Assembly: GCA_030867875.1 (NCBI GenBank)
Contig: JAOWCC010000577.1
Location: 72,039,012 to 72,103,011 of the forward strand
DNA: 64,000 bases
Source: Actinernus sp. WN-2022
Lineage: Eukaryota; Cnidaria; Anthozoa; Actiniaria; Actinernidae
Direction: 5' to 3'
Below the pieces are notes generated by a model, which was not told the DNA's origin, searched no databases, and saw only the letters and a program-made list of their open reading frames with translations. How positions within the stretch are numbered: the stretch's first letter is position 1; every line of letters starts with the position of its first letter. The position numbers were made by a program, and so were the translations under genes. Below are positions 11,891 through 19,917 of this stretch, one piece after another.

Positions 11891-12705
11891 CTGGAAAGCA
11901 GTTTAAGCAAACTGCAGGTGGCTACCATCTTTCTGTTATGGGCCAAATTTTGTTCAGATAAAAGTAACCAATTGTATTAAAATGAAATATAAATACATCT
12001 GAGACATTGAATACATGTAGTCCATGGAGTTCTAGCATATTTTTGTCATACATGGTTTGTGCTAGGCCGTAGACAGAGAATAATATTGGTTCACTACTGA
12101 TGCTCTTGCGATAAGTGATAATGGATAAGTGATATTTGGTTTTACTCATGATCAGTACCAATAATTAAGCTTACATACTTTTTTAACTCGTGTCCTTGAA
12201 AGCCATTTTAAGTTTTTCTTATAATTGTTATATGCTTCTAAAATATATAATAGACCCATCCCAAAACGAAATGTATCAATTTCTATAATTGAAAAAAGCA
12301 CAATTATCTAGAGAACTGTCACCTGGTCTGAAATGGGCATCAAACAGGCAAGCTCAAATATTATTCTGCCGCTGAAATATTATTCTATACCGTTCTTAGG
12401 CTGCAAGCTCTGTCAACTGAGAAGTAGTGGATAACAGTGTACCTATTGAGGCAAAAACATCCATGTTATAGGGGTTAGGTTGTTTGCTCAATATTTATTT
12501 TTGTCAAAACAGTGTGCTCAATATTTTTTGGGAGAATTTGCGTAATCCCAGTCGATAAAGGTCCAAGTACAATTTGTGTACATGTAAATACATTTTGCAT
12601 TATTCGATCGACCTTCTCATACTCTGCATCACATTCCTAATAAGAGCATGCAGTAGACACTGATGCAGCCATTGGGTGCCTATTTTTTGAAGTGGCAGGG
12701 TATTC
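11891..12705. other. Non-coding sequence
   Basis: No gene or clear repeat. The right end passes into the downstream flank of the interrupted PAN exon: the words GCAGGGTATTCTGTAAT and AAGCCTTTCTG are shared with 35875-35910 and 42775-42793/43563-43575. Confidence 0.4.
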
Positions 12706-13064
12706 TGTAATGTAAGCCTTTCTGCTAGAAAAACGAGAAACACTGGTTGCCTACCACTTTCACGAAATAGTGATCAAATCCCGCCATGAAGTTCATAAGT
12801 TTGATGAATTTCTCTCTAAATGGAAGGATATTTTTGACACAATTTAGTTACTACGATTGCCGTTTCTCTTACTTTCTCTTACTCCGTTTCTTTTACGAAT
12901 ACTGTCTTTCTTCTTCTCGTCAGTTCTACCTTATAATTTACAACTAATTAACTTATAAATATTGTGAAATGTCTGAATTGTACTTAAATCTGTAATACTG
13001 AGGGAAAAAAAAAAAGAAAAAAAAGAAAAAAAAATGGAGGTACTAATACTTTGTCTGTACTTAG
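12706..13064 (-). pseudogene. PAN/apple exon, copy 1, 3' part (interrupted)
   Basis: The minus-strand 3' portion of a PAN exon, including the donor-side sequence (complement of CACTGGTTGCCTACC) and the codons for the D-H-Y-F segment. It is broken twice: by a LINE fragment at 12793-13033 and by the Polinton starting at 13065. The 5' portion of the same exon resumes at 32919. Intact relatives are at 35923-36273 and 43596-44003. The split exon cannot be translated as a unit unless about 20 kb were removed. Confidence 0.75.
12793..13033 (+). mobile_element. 5'-truncated L1/Tx1-like LINE tail
   Basis: Sequence absent from the two other PAN-exon copies, lying between GCCATGAAG and TGGAGGTAC. The plus strand begins with a fragment reading F-D-E-F-L-S-K-W-K-D-I-F-D-T-I and a stop, the look of the extreme C-terminus of an L1/Tx1-type ORF2. 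It ends in an A-rich tail broken by G (about 13003-13033). This is a typical short, 5'-truncated retrotransposition product. The target seems to have lost 2-3 bases, and no clear duplication is visible. Confidence 0.65.
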
Positions 13065-13297
13065 AGTAGTATAGTCGGCGTCAGTTAAATACCACTTTTT
13101 CTTGTACAACAAAACTCAAAAGGTTGTGAATGTTATGGACGCCTTGTTTTCTTGCACAAGGGGCGTCATAAAGTGAATTCAGAAATCCACTTCATAACGC
13201 CCCTTGTGCAAGAAAAAAGGCGTCCATAACATTCACAACCTTTTGAGTTTTGTTGCACAAGAAAAAGTTGTATTTAACTGACGCCGACTATACTACT
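13065..13297. repeat. Terminal palindrome, left end
   Basis: The first roughly 115 bases are followed immediately by an inverted copy of themselves. The outer arm starts AGTAGTATAGTCGGCGTCAG and the inner arm ends CTGACGCCGACTATACTACT. The centre is near 13181, around GAATTCAGAAATCC. The arms differ at scattered positions (for example ACCACTTTTTCTTGTAC against the inner arm's AAGTTGT), so the palindrome is imperfect. It could fold into a long terminal hairpin. The right palindrome at 32686-32918 carries the same asymmetries in mirrored order. Confidence 0.95.
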
Positions 13298-13399
13298 ATG
13301 GGGTAACTAAGGGTCATTCAAAGTGTCACTAGACATTCTTGTACGTAAAATCCAACTTGATAATCCTATTAGAGATATGATTACATATAGTTATATCGA
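13065..13399 (+). repeat. Left terminal inverted repeat of the Polinton
   Basis: Matches the complement of 32584-32918 over 335 bp, with a single difference noticed (ATATGATTAC against ATATAATTAC near 13380). The outer 233 bp are self-complementary (separate entry). The inner 100 bp are unique within this repeat and end in a TATAGTTATATCGA motif just before the first gene, so the terminal repeat also supplies that gene's upstream region. Confidence 0.95.
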
Positions 13400-13410
13400 T
13401 CTCTTCCACT

Positions 13411-14088
13411 ATGGATTATATATCGTGCCTCCCTCTAGAAATTCTGACTAAGATCGTAGAGCATGCAGATCCTTGGTCATTCGCAAGCCTCTCAAGGACA
13501 TCGAAACGCCTAAACGATGCCGCATCTCTTGCGCGCTACAAAAACGTAGACCAAGTGTTCCGTAAACTAGCACTATGCTTTGGTTTGAGGTCTACTCATA
13601 GTGACGACGATCGAGACGAATTGGCTCGAACTTTCGGTATTTCCGCAAGCCCCATCGACGATAGCTTTTCTCTTCTCTACGCCAGCGAATATGGTGATCT
13701 TAATGCTGTTAAGTGGCTCATCAAGCACTTACGTTTCGATATGATGGATAGACACGCCAATCACGTTCTACGCGCTGCCCTTGAGCATGGTCATCTTGGT
13801 ATCGCTAAGCGGCTCATTAAGCACTTCCAGTTCACCAAAGAGGATAAGGCCGTCAGTTTTGCTATATTAGGTGCCAGTAGGAATGGTCATCTTAATAACG
13901 TTAAGTGGCTCATGCGACGTTTTCAGATAACCCTAGAGTATGAATGCATTGATCTTGCTATAGAATACGCCTGTAACAATGGTCATCTTGATACCGCTAA
14001 ATGGTTCGTTAAGTGGCAGTACTCCCAGCTCACAGAGGACGAAAGGGTTGTACTACGCAACTACATGGATGCTCATTCTGCCACGTAG
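13411..14088 (+). CDS. F-box and ankyrin-repeat protein
   Basis: A 225-aa protein not in the core Polinton set. Residues about 4-40 (LPLEILTKIVEHADPWSFAS followed by LSRTSKRLND) fit an F-box, the motif that binds Skp1 and recruits a target to an SCF ubiquitin ligase. Residues about 85-210 hold four ankyrin-like units with recurring 'G-H-L...A-K-W/R-L' and 'G-D-L-N-A-V-K-W-L' patterns, the degenerate style common in large DNA viruses. The likely role is to steer host proteins to ubiquitylation, but no target can be read from sequence. It is the first gene inside the left repeat, starting 12 bases after it, with a TATAGTTATATCGA motif just upstream of the ATG. A decayed repeat-like segment follows the stop. 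F-box is my best reading of a short motif; the ankyrin units are firmer. Confidence 0.8.
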   Translation: MDYISCLPLEILTKIVEHADPWSFASLSRTSKRLNDAASLARYKNVDQVFRKLALCFGLRSTHSDDDRDELARTFGISASPIDDSFSLLYASEYGDLNAVKWLIKHLRFDMMDRHANHVLRAALEHGHLGIAKRLIKHFQFTKEDKAVSFAILGASRNGHLNNVKWLMRRFQITLEYECIDLAIEYACNNGHLDTAKWFVKWQYSQLTEDERVVLRNYMDAHSAT

Positions 14089-14265
14089 GAAGCCAAAGTG
14101 TCACTAGATATTCGCGCACCTAAGAAATCCAAACTTGAAGTATATGTTAAAGGAATGATTATTATACTGTATATTACCACTAAATGGTATTAGTATATAT
14201 TCTTTATTCCACAATACTAGCTTACGTTGTTATCTTAGTACGCATTAACACCATACAGATCGAAC
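14089..14265. other. Intergenic segment resembling the inner terminal repeat
   Basis: About 14093-14145 reads AAAGTGTCACTAGATATTC, then AAATCCAAACTTGA, then GTATATG. It is alignable with the inner part of the terminal repeat (AAAGTGTCACTAGACATTC, AAATCCAACTTGATAA, ATTACATATAG). The F-box/ankyrin gene is therefore bracketed by related sequence. A TATA-rich stretch at 14165-14205 precedes the next gene. Confidence 0.6.
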
Positions 14266-14703
14266 ATGTCGAAGAAGAACTCAAATGTAGACGCCGCAAT
14301 AACTTGTGATTGGTTGATGAGAGGGAAGGACTCAAAATGTCCAAAGAAGATTTCGAAGACAACGAAGTTCTGTTCCCAGCATAACTACCAAATCTCAAAA
14401 GGCTGTGCCCCATACGTACCATGCTCGAAGTGCGGTAAAGGATGTCGTACTGATTACGAGCTTTGCTCAGGATGTGACCGTCTCACCATCAAGGTGAAGT
14501 CTTCCGGTGTCTATATAAGACGCGCTAAGAAGTCCAGCAAGAAGCTAGAGGATCCAAGAAAGGAGGAGCCAAACATGGTGGAACCGGAGGTAGCATTGCC
14601 CGCTGAATCAAGAGTGCTGGAACCAGTGGAAGGTCTTGGAGAGTCTCTCAACCATGCGCTCAACGAGGTGTTGGCTGCCTTGAGGAACGAGAAGGACGCT
14701 TAG
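14266..14703 (+). CDS. Small zinc-finger protein, function unknown
   Basis: A 145-aa protein with two plausible zinc sites: C14-x10-C25-x10-C36-x2-H39, and C53-x2-C56 with C67-x2-C70 (the 'CSKCGKGC' and 'CSGC' motifs). A basic stretch rich in Lys and Arg follows at about 75-95, then an acidic, Glu-rich tail. This could be a nucleic-acid- or protein-binding accessory factor. I do not recognise the family. It lies between the F-box/ankyrin and TFIIB-like genes, all on the plus strand, and is followed directly by a strong hairpin at 14715-14784. Confidence 0.65.
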   Translation: MSKKNSNVDAAITCDWLMRGKDSKCPKKISKTTKFCSQHNYQISKGCAPYVPCSKCGKGCRTDYELCSGCDRLTIKVKSSGVYIRRAKKSSKKLEDPRKEEPNMVEPEVALPAESRVLEPVEGLGESLNHALNEVLAALRNEKDA

Positions 14704-14714
14704 GAATAGCCACG

Positions 14715-14784
14715 AAAAAAGAAAAAAAGGAAGAATGAAGAAGGTCGTTGCGTGGCCCTCTTCATTCCTCTTCTTTTTTTTTTT
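14715..14784. terminator. A/T-tailed hairpin, left copy
   Basis: An A-rich run, the arm GGAAGAATGAAGA, a loop containing GTCGTTGCGTG (14744-14754), then the complementary arm TCTTCATTCCTC and a T run of about 11. It lies between the stop of the zinc-finger gene and the start of the TFIIB-like gene. An inverted copy occurs at 27724-27786. Shape and place suggest a transcript 3'-end signal, but a small mobile hairpin or another regulatory element is possible. Confidence 0.6.
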
Positions 14785-14815
14785 CTATTGAACGTACGAC
14801 ATCTATAGTTGTATC

Positions 14816-15808
14816 ATGGACGAGCTAGTCAGATTGTTTGGTCCTGGAATTTGTAGAAGCCTGAATATCAAACCACAAGTGGAACGTATTAACACCAGTG
14901 AAACATGTTCTGATTGTCTCTGTCCCTTGGAAGTACAAGGAACGGAATTCGTGTGTCCCACATGTGGTCTTGTTTCCGAGGTTGAACCATGTACAGAAAC
15001 TAAGATCGACATTATTACTACTCGACTGCATATAGTAGGTCCGGACGGGTTTCAGTATCAAAGTGATCTAGACCGCGCAAAACCAAAGCAAAGCGATGAT
15101 GACATAGAACTGAAACGACGAACGCTACTACAAGAACTACGAGCATACGACACTATTTACAAACAAAGTTATGATTTATCGTTCCCTATGAACGCGTTAG
15201 AAATCGTAGCCGACGCATTCACCCAAGTAATGAAAGTTTGTCTCAAGCGTAGTGATGCTAAGAAAAATATTTTAGCTGCTCTACTCTACCATGCATGCAT
15301 ACAATGTGGATTCGTCCGATCTAAAGGTGAGGTCGCTCGCTTCATGCAACTAAGAAACGAAGGCATCCATAATGGAGAGGTCTTCATACGTTCTCTGTGT
15401 GACGACGATAAGATTGATGTAGACTTGGATGCTGAGCGCATAGTTCCTCACATTGCGACGACTTTCCTACAACTAGATCTTGTAGGAGTACCTAGGGACG
15501 TTCAACAAATAGTCCACGAGGTCGTTACTAAGGCAATGGAAAACAATATAGGCCCCAAATCAATGCTTAAGACGAAAGTCGTTGGAGCAAGTTACGAGGT
15601 GCTACGTCGCTCCGGATCGTCTATGTCTTTTAAGGATGTCGTTAAGCGATGTGGCATATTTGGAAATGCGGTCAAGCGTTTTGTCAAGGAGTTGTCTTCT
15701 TACCATTCCCACTTCGAACCAATCTACACTAGACATAGGCTAACTAGCAGTAGGACTTGGCAAAGTGAAAGTGAGAACCATGTTCGTTCCTTTCATAGGA
15801 AACGTTGA
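14816..15808 (+). CDS. TFIIB-like transcription factor
   Basis: A 330-aa protein. An N-terminal zinc ribbon (C31-x2-C34 and C47-x2-C50, 'FVCPTCGL') is followed by a linker and two cyclin-like helical repeats. The first, about 115-205, has 'KKNILAALLYHACIQCGF' and 'KGEVARFMQL', very like the repeat 1 core of TFIIB. The second, about 225-300, has 'KSMLKTKVVGASYEVLRRSG' and 'FKDVVKRCGI'. TFIIB bridges TBP at a TATA element to RNA polymerase II, and large DNA viruses carry related or VLTF-type factors. Here it could direct host polymerase to the element's own TATAGTTATA-type promoters (inference). One such motif, CTATAGTTGTATC, lies right before its ATG. It is not a known core Polinton gene. Its stop is 3 bases from that of the convergent next gene. 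Confidence 0.8.
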   Translation: MDELVRLFGPGICRSLNIKPQVERINTSETCSDCLCPLEVQGTEFVCPTCGLVSEVEPCTETKIDIITTRLHIVGPDGFQYQSDLDRAKPKQSDDDIELKRRTLLQELRAYDTIYKQSYDLSFPMNALEIVADAFTQVMKVCLKRSDAKKNILAALLYHACIQCGFVRSKGEVARFMQLRNEGIHNGEVFIRSLCDDDKIDVDLDAERIVPHIATTFLQLDLVGVPRDVQQIVHEVVTKAMENNIGPKSMLKTKVVGASYEVLRRSGSSMSFKDVVKRCGIFGNAVKRFVKELSSYHSHFEPIYTRHRLTSSRTWQSESENHVRSFHRKR

Positions 15809-15811
15809 TTC

Positions 15812-16423
15812 TTACATTCCAAGTTTTTCTCGCATTTCCTTTTGCACTTCTTGCTTGAGTTCGGCTCGAACCCGATCCGTGCTTTTTTCACCTATGGAAG
15901 CCTTGCGACGAATTTCAGATCTCATGATCTCATACTTATTCGCTTCGTTCAGGATGAGACTGTATTCAGAGTCGGATATGTTTTCATCGCGTAAGGCCTT
16001 CGATACTAGATCGCGAATCGTATTGATTTTCGCCTTTGCCAACATAGTTGTCCTTTCATGCTTAGAAACCTTCATTCCTAACTTCTTAGCTCCAAGGGTT
16101 GTAGATGCTGAAATTAATCCACATAGTCCACCAATGACTCCAAGTGGTAGACCAATCACTATTCCAACCCCAGTCAACGCTGCGCCCAATCCAGATCCAG
16201 ATAAGATCACAGATAGACCTCCAGTTGCCACTGCGATTCCATGAACTATTCCTTGAGAACGTGCATATTTCTTGCGCACACCTTCGTAGTGCCTTTCTTG
16301 AACTTCTATGTCCGAAAGCGTGTCTCGGATCGTTTGCAGTCTAAAGTTCTTTCCAGTGTCACTAGCAATCTGTGGATAGATACTTGGTGCTGATGGAAAC
16401 GGTTGAATCGAATCGCCTTCCAT
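15812..16423 (-). CDS. Conserved Polinton membrane protein
   Basis: A 203-aa protein. An N-terminal part rich in Ser and Pro is followed by a charged helix. A Gly-rich hydrophobic stretch at about 60-105 ('GLSVILSGSGLGAALTG', 'GVIGGLCGLISASTTLG') is probably a membrane hairpin, and a charged, coiled-coil-like C-terminus ends 'EVQKEMREKLGM'. I recognise it as a family that recurs in cnidarian Polintons, of unknown function, probably a virion or membrane protein. It is transcribed leftwards, 22 bp downstream of the next gene, and its start is preceded by a CTATATGTATAAC motif (complement strand). Confidence 0.7.
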   Translation of the reverse strand: MEGDSIQPFPSAPSIYPQIASDTGKNFRLQTIRDTLSDIEVQERHYEGVRKKYARSQGIVHGIAVATGGLSVILSGSGLGAALTGVGIVIGLPLGVIGGLCGLISASTTLGAKKLGMKVSKHERTTMLAKAKINTIRDLVSKALRDENISDSEYSLILNEANKYEIMRSEIRRKASIGEKSTDRVRAELKQEVQKEMREKLGM

Positions 16424-16445
16424 TGTAACGCGTTATACATATAGC

Positions 16446-17111
16446 TTACTCAAGCTTCAACACGTATCGTATCGGTCGACCACGGAAGTCTACCACGTTG
16501 CCTTTCTCATCACGAATCGTAAGGCGAAGGCTGCTTTGCATTGTCCCTGGAGCTCGGACAGGTAGTGGGGGCGTTGTAGAATACGTATTTACGTCAAACC
16601 AGCTGCCTCGTACTTTAAAGCTAGCCAGTACATTCGATCGCTTTCCCTCTAGTAGTGAGAAATTGGAATCTACCACATCGCAGTATACATACATTGTGTT
16701 GATATCTTTGATCACCAGATCGTAGTGTCCAATTTTTAGCGATACGTTTCCCTCCACATCTTCATTTCCTTCGATACCCAATAGTTCGCAGAGATTCTTA
16801 CTGAGCTTGATTGTTTTCTGAACCTTTAGGATCCAATCCCTCTTACTACCTCTATTTATAAAGCTTACGACTTTATTCGACATAGCTTCATTGAAGAAGG
16901 GCTTGAGTGTACGTATATTATGAGACCCCGGATAGATTTTGTATGGGAACCCTAAGCCTCCGGTATCCCACTCGAACGTAGCCTCCGTTTCTAGGTTCCA
17001 CCAGCTATTCTCGAAAGTGACCTCGACTAGTGAAATGTTCCGTATAAGAATAGGGTCGTCGAAGTAGACAGTATGGTCAGCCAAGGTTGTGGTGACAGTA
17101 AGGATCGTCAT
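16446..17111 (-). CDS. Candidate minor capsid/penton-type protein
   Basis: A 221-aa, beta-rich protein with the layout of a family common in Polintons of many animals: an N-terminal 'LIRNISLVEVTFENSWWN' block, then 'YKIYPGSHNIRTLKPFFNEAM', a middle part with 'ELLGIEGNEDVEGN', and a C-terminus 'SLRLTIRDEKGNVVDFRGR' and 'RYVLKLE'. This family is generally taken as a virion component. Its size and predicted strands would fit a single jelly-roll vertex protein beside the major capsid protein, but that step is my inference. It is divergently transcribed from the 563-aa gene across a 41-bp shared promoter region. Confidence 0.65.
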   Translation of the reverse strand: MTILTVTTTLADHTVYFDDPILIRNISLVEVTFENSWWNLETEATFEWDTGGLGFPYKIYPGSHNIRTLKPFFNEAMSNKVVSFINRGSKRDWILKVQKTIKLSKNLCELLGIEGNEDVEGNVSLKIGHYDLVIKDINTMYVYCDVVDSNFSLLEGKRSNVLASFKVRGSWFDVNTYSTTPPLPVRAPGTMQSSLRLTIRDEKGNVVDFRGRPIRYVLKLE

Positions 17112-17152
17112 TATATGTTGAAGGTATAACTATATATACGTATAGCTTCAAC
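17112..17152. promoter_or_regulatory. Bidirectional promoter region
   Basis: Forty-one bases separate two divergent starts. They contain GGTATAACTATATATACG, so TATAGTTATA reads leftward, flanked by GTTGAAG and CTTCAAC as an inverted pair. Both genes have CTTCAAC just before their start: directly at the ATG on the right, and six bases before it on the left. The same TATAGTTATA plus TTCAAC pairing recurs before the capsid gene. Confidence 0.6.
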
Positions 17153-18844
17153 ATGAGGAGGTCCGGAGGTCTTTTCAGTTACCACTACGGAGGGAAAGAC
17201 GAAGAGGAAGAGTTCCCAACACCGAATGCTAACATAAGGTCAAAGGCTGAGAATCAAGCTAGGAGAGAGAATCAAGCTCGGATAGATAGAAAAGATGTGG
17301 AAAGTAGAGAGGTTGCAACCTTGAATGCCAATCTGTTGGTGAAGTTCAAGAAAAGATATCCACATGCAGATCTTCACAAGTTCTATGTCTCTACGGAAGT
17401 GAACGGTCCAGGCAAATATTCGACGAGTATTTGGTTTCGAGATGGAGATTCTAGCTATGTCATTTACGGCAATGATGTCTCAAAGTTACCTGCAGTCACT
17501 CAAAGACGCATCGATGACGCATTGTGGGATGTGCATAAAGGTTTCCCATCTACGTTGACCCTAGATAGAAGTGCGAAATATCCTATTACAGCAGTTCCTC
17601 CTACTGGACCGGCACAAGATATCGATCTCACTAATCTATGGATATATGCCACCTCAAAGAATAGGTTCAAAGCAGGCGTTCGAAACATATTCAAGGAGAC
17701 CGTCGTAAAGCATATGACAGCAAATGAGTCCTACCATTGGTTACATGGTCCGGATTTCAAATATTGGCCTCAACAATTGAATTTCGCAACGTGGTGTGCG
17801 ACTTCTGGATGTGGAGTGTCATTGTTTGATCCTATTTTCAAAACGTATCCACCAGTCGTTCAGGGGTTCCTACGATTTCACGTTTATTTCACAATACGAA
17901 GAATTCTGCATGAACTTGGTGGTGCCAATGGAGTTCCTTTACCTGGTAACTCTCATTTCAAGCAAATGGATAACCTCTATAACAAAGCAGCTCTTGAGAA
18001 ATTGTGCATTGAATTTGGTATATCTCGAACACCAGATTTCCCACCAGACTTCCGATGGCACGGAGGTAGGAATCACGGATTAGGAGACGTATTCCTTTTG
18101 TATGGTGATGGCTACAAGAACGTCCACGTAATCCGAAGCTACGACAAGGAAGCAGACACATGGCCCAACCACAATAACTTATTTGCAGACGAGAAAGGCA
18201 GTGTGGACAAGGGCGATCTAGTATCCTTTATTCGGAACGACGAACACGAAGGAAAGCAATACAATTGGTTTACGCCACCAATCGGAAAGGGTTTGACAGA
18301 TGCTGGATTGGGTAGGTTGAATAGATCTGTCGAGGCTTTTGGACATTGCATGCTTGGTGCTCAAGCCGACTTGAACGGATCCATCATAGATAGCCATAAC
18401 GTCAAAGAAAAGTTTAAGAGCTTAGTCGAAGACGCTATTCTCGAAAACGACTTAGTGGTGAGCTACAAAAACTATCTTACCGCTATAAAATCAACGCATA
18501 AGAGGCTCGATCTAGCAATAGCTGTAGGCGTGCGATTATTGCCAAGCGATCTAGTGTACTATCTTGGTAAGAAAGATGGCTATAAGAATCCAATCCCGAA
18601 AGCTACGAAAGATATGGTGCTAGGCACTAACGACATCAATGCAGAAGGCAAAGGACATTCACCTCTTCCTATGAAAGGCCCACCAGATAAGAAATTGGTG
18701 CAGCCTCTCGAGACGCACAAGAAACAAGTTCCTGTACCAAAGGCAAAGGCAAAGGCAAAGGCAAAGGCTGGCTCACAACATGAGATTAATCTCGCAGTGA
18801 CATCCATTGCCGCAGCTGGAATTGCATGGATGTTGTTTCGTTAA
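17153..18844 (+). CDS. Large conserved Polinton protein with C-terminal membrane anchor
   Basis: A 563-aa protein of a family I know from cnidarian and fish Polintons, function unknown. The charged N-terminus is rich in Glu, Arg and Asn. The conserved core has 'LNFATWCATSGCGVSLFD', 'FLRFHVYFTIRRILHELGG', 'PLPGNSHF', 'CIEFGI', 'WHGGRNHGLG' and 'LTDAGLGRLNRSVEAF'. The C-terminus is distinctive: four to five Lys-Ala repeats ('KAKAKAKAKA') followed by a hydrophobic segment 'LAVTSIAAAGIAWMLF' and a final Arg, a tail-anchor layout. Its core conservation and position among virion genes suggest a structural or entry-stage role, but that is inference. Its TAA stop overlaps the stop of the convergent gene by four bases (TTAA). 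Confidence 0.75.
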   Translation: MRRSGGLFSYHYGGKDEEEEFPTPNANIRSKAENQARRENQARIDRKDVESREVATLNANLLVKFKKRYPHADLHKFYVSTEVNGPGKYSTSIWFRDGDSSYVIYGNDVSKLPAVTQRRIDDALWDVHKGFPSTLTLDRSAKYPITAVPPTGPAQDIDLTNLWIYATSKNRFKAGVRNIFKETVVKHMTANESYHWLHGPDFKYWPQQLNFATWCATSGCGVSLFDPIFKTYPPVVQGFLRFHVYFTIRRILHELGGANGVPLPGNSHFKQMDNLYNKAALEKLCIEFGISRTPDFPPDFRWHGGRNHGLGDVFLLYGDGYKNVHVIRSYDKEADTWPNHNNLFADEKGSVDKGDLVSFIRNDEHEGKQYNWFTPPIGKGLTDAGLGRLNRSVEAFGHCMLGAQADLNGSIIDSHNVKEKFKSLVEDAILENDLVVSYKNYLTAIKSTHKRLDLAIAVGVRLLPSDLVYYLGKKDGYKNPIPKATKDMVLGTNDINAEGKGHSPLPMKGPPDKKLVQPLETHKKQVPVPKAKAKAKAKAGSQHEINLAVTSIAAAGIAWMLFR

Positions 18845-19917
18845 CGTCGTTTGTATTGCTCTATCGTGATCACCACTATTGCTACGATGAATAACCAAAC
18901 GTTCTGTGCTAGTACTCCCAGAGCTTTACCAGCCATAGTAAATATGAAACTCGCAATCGATCCAATCATTCCAGGTAGGATCTGTCCAAGTTTCTTTCCC
19001 ATTTCTTTCAACAACCCCCCAGTCGTTTGCAATCCCTTCTTTACTGCATCTGCTGCTTTATCAATACCAGTCTTTATTGGTTTCGGTACGGATTTCGACA
19101 ACAGGGAAACTATCGTACTAACGATAGCGCCAATAGAAGTTACTACTGCAAGAACGGTCATTCCATGCTTTCTGAAAATGTATTTGATCCTTTCACGTAG
19201 CGACATACGTTTTAGTATGGCTTCTTCTTGACGTTCGAGTAATTCTATTTCGTTATGGATGTGTATTTTCTCTTCCTTAGCCGCTTCCTTCTGGTCCTCA
19301 GTTGACGTTAGATCTTGAAGTATACTATCTTCCATTTCGAGATGTTCAATGGCCTTTTCTTGACCTTGGAGGACTTGTTCTGCTCTTTCTGCATCCGTAG
19401 GGCCTAGGGCAAATTTGAGATCCTTACCCATACTTTGGTATCTTTCACCCTTCACTGTGGTCAAAGGTATGGGCTTCTCTTTACTTCCAAGTGCGTGAAG
19501 GTAGATTCTACCCCGTTCCTTATCGGCATCCCATACTTTAGTTATCTCAAGGTCTCCACGAATCCCTACATCCGCATAGTGTTCCCATACAGCATCGAAT
19601 AACATTTGTTTCGTTCTATCCGATATGCCTGTTTCGAAGAATACGTGGCGATCGCTAAATTTAGGCCGTTCGATTCTATCCTCATCCAGCAATTCACTAA
19701 GCTCTCCATCTGTCAATGACGTTTCCTGATACTTCGGTCGAGCACCTTCTTCATTATAATTGCGTCTAGTTTTCAGGTTGAGTGATTCACTAGGATCCAC
19801 ATTCGTAGAGTCTGACGCCAATTTCCGTGTTTCTTCATTGACAGTATCATCGTTGTCGTAGTCTCTTCCTCTTTCAGCTTCATCAGTTCTTTCATCATAC
19901 CTACCCTCAGAGGCCAT
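18841..19917 (-). CDS. Conserved Polinton membrane protein with coiled coil
   Basis: A 358-aa protein. I place the start at 19917, because the upstream in-frame Met codons (to 19977) run through the shared promoter and into the capsid gene. The N-terminal half is acidic and probably disordered. A coiled-coil-like stretch ('KEEKIHIHNEIELLERQEEAI') leads into 'SLRERIKYIFRKHG', a membrane segment 'VLAVVTSIGAIVSTIVSLL', an amphipathic Gly/Lys-rich stretch, and a last membrane segment 'NVWLFIVAIVVITIEQ' with basic end 'YKRR'. The C-terminal half matches a family frequent in coral Polintons. Probably virion-membrane associated; function unknown. Confidence 0.75.
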   Translation of the reverse strand: MASEGRYDERTDEAERGRDYDNDDTVNEETRKLASDSTNVDPSESLNLKTRRNYNEEGARPKYQETSLTDGELSELLDEDRIERPKFSDRHVFFETGISDRTKQMLFDAVWEHYADVGIRGDLEITKVWDADKERGRIYLHALGSKEKPIPLTTVKGERYQSMGKDLKFALGPTDAERAEQVLQGQEKAIEHLEMEDSILQDLTSTEDQKEAAKEEKIHIHNEIELLERQEEAILKRMSLRERIKYIFRKHGMTVLAVVTSIGAIVSTIVSLLSKSVPKPIKTGIDKAADAVKKGLQTTGGLLKEMGKKLGQILPGMIGSIASFIFTMAGKALGVLAQNVWLFIVAIVVITIEQYKRR

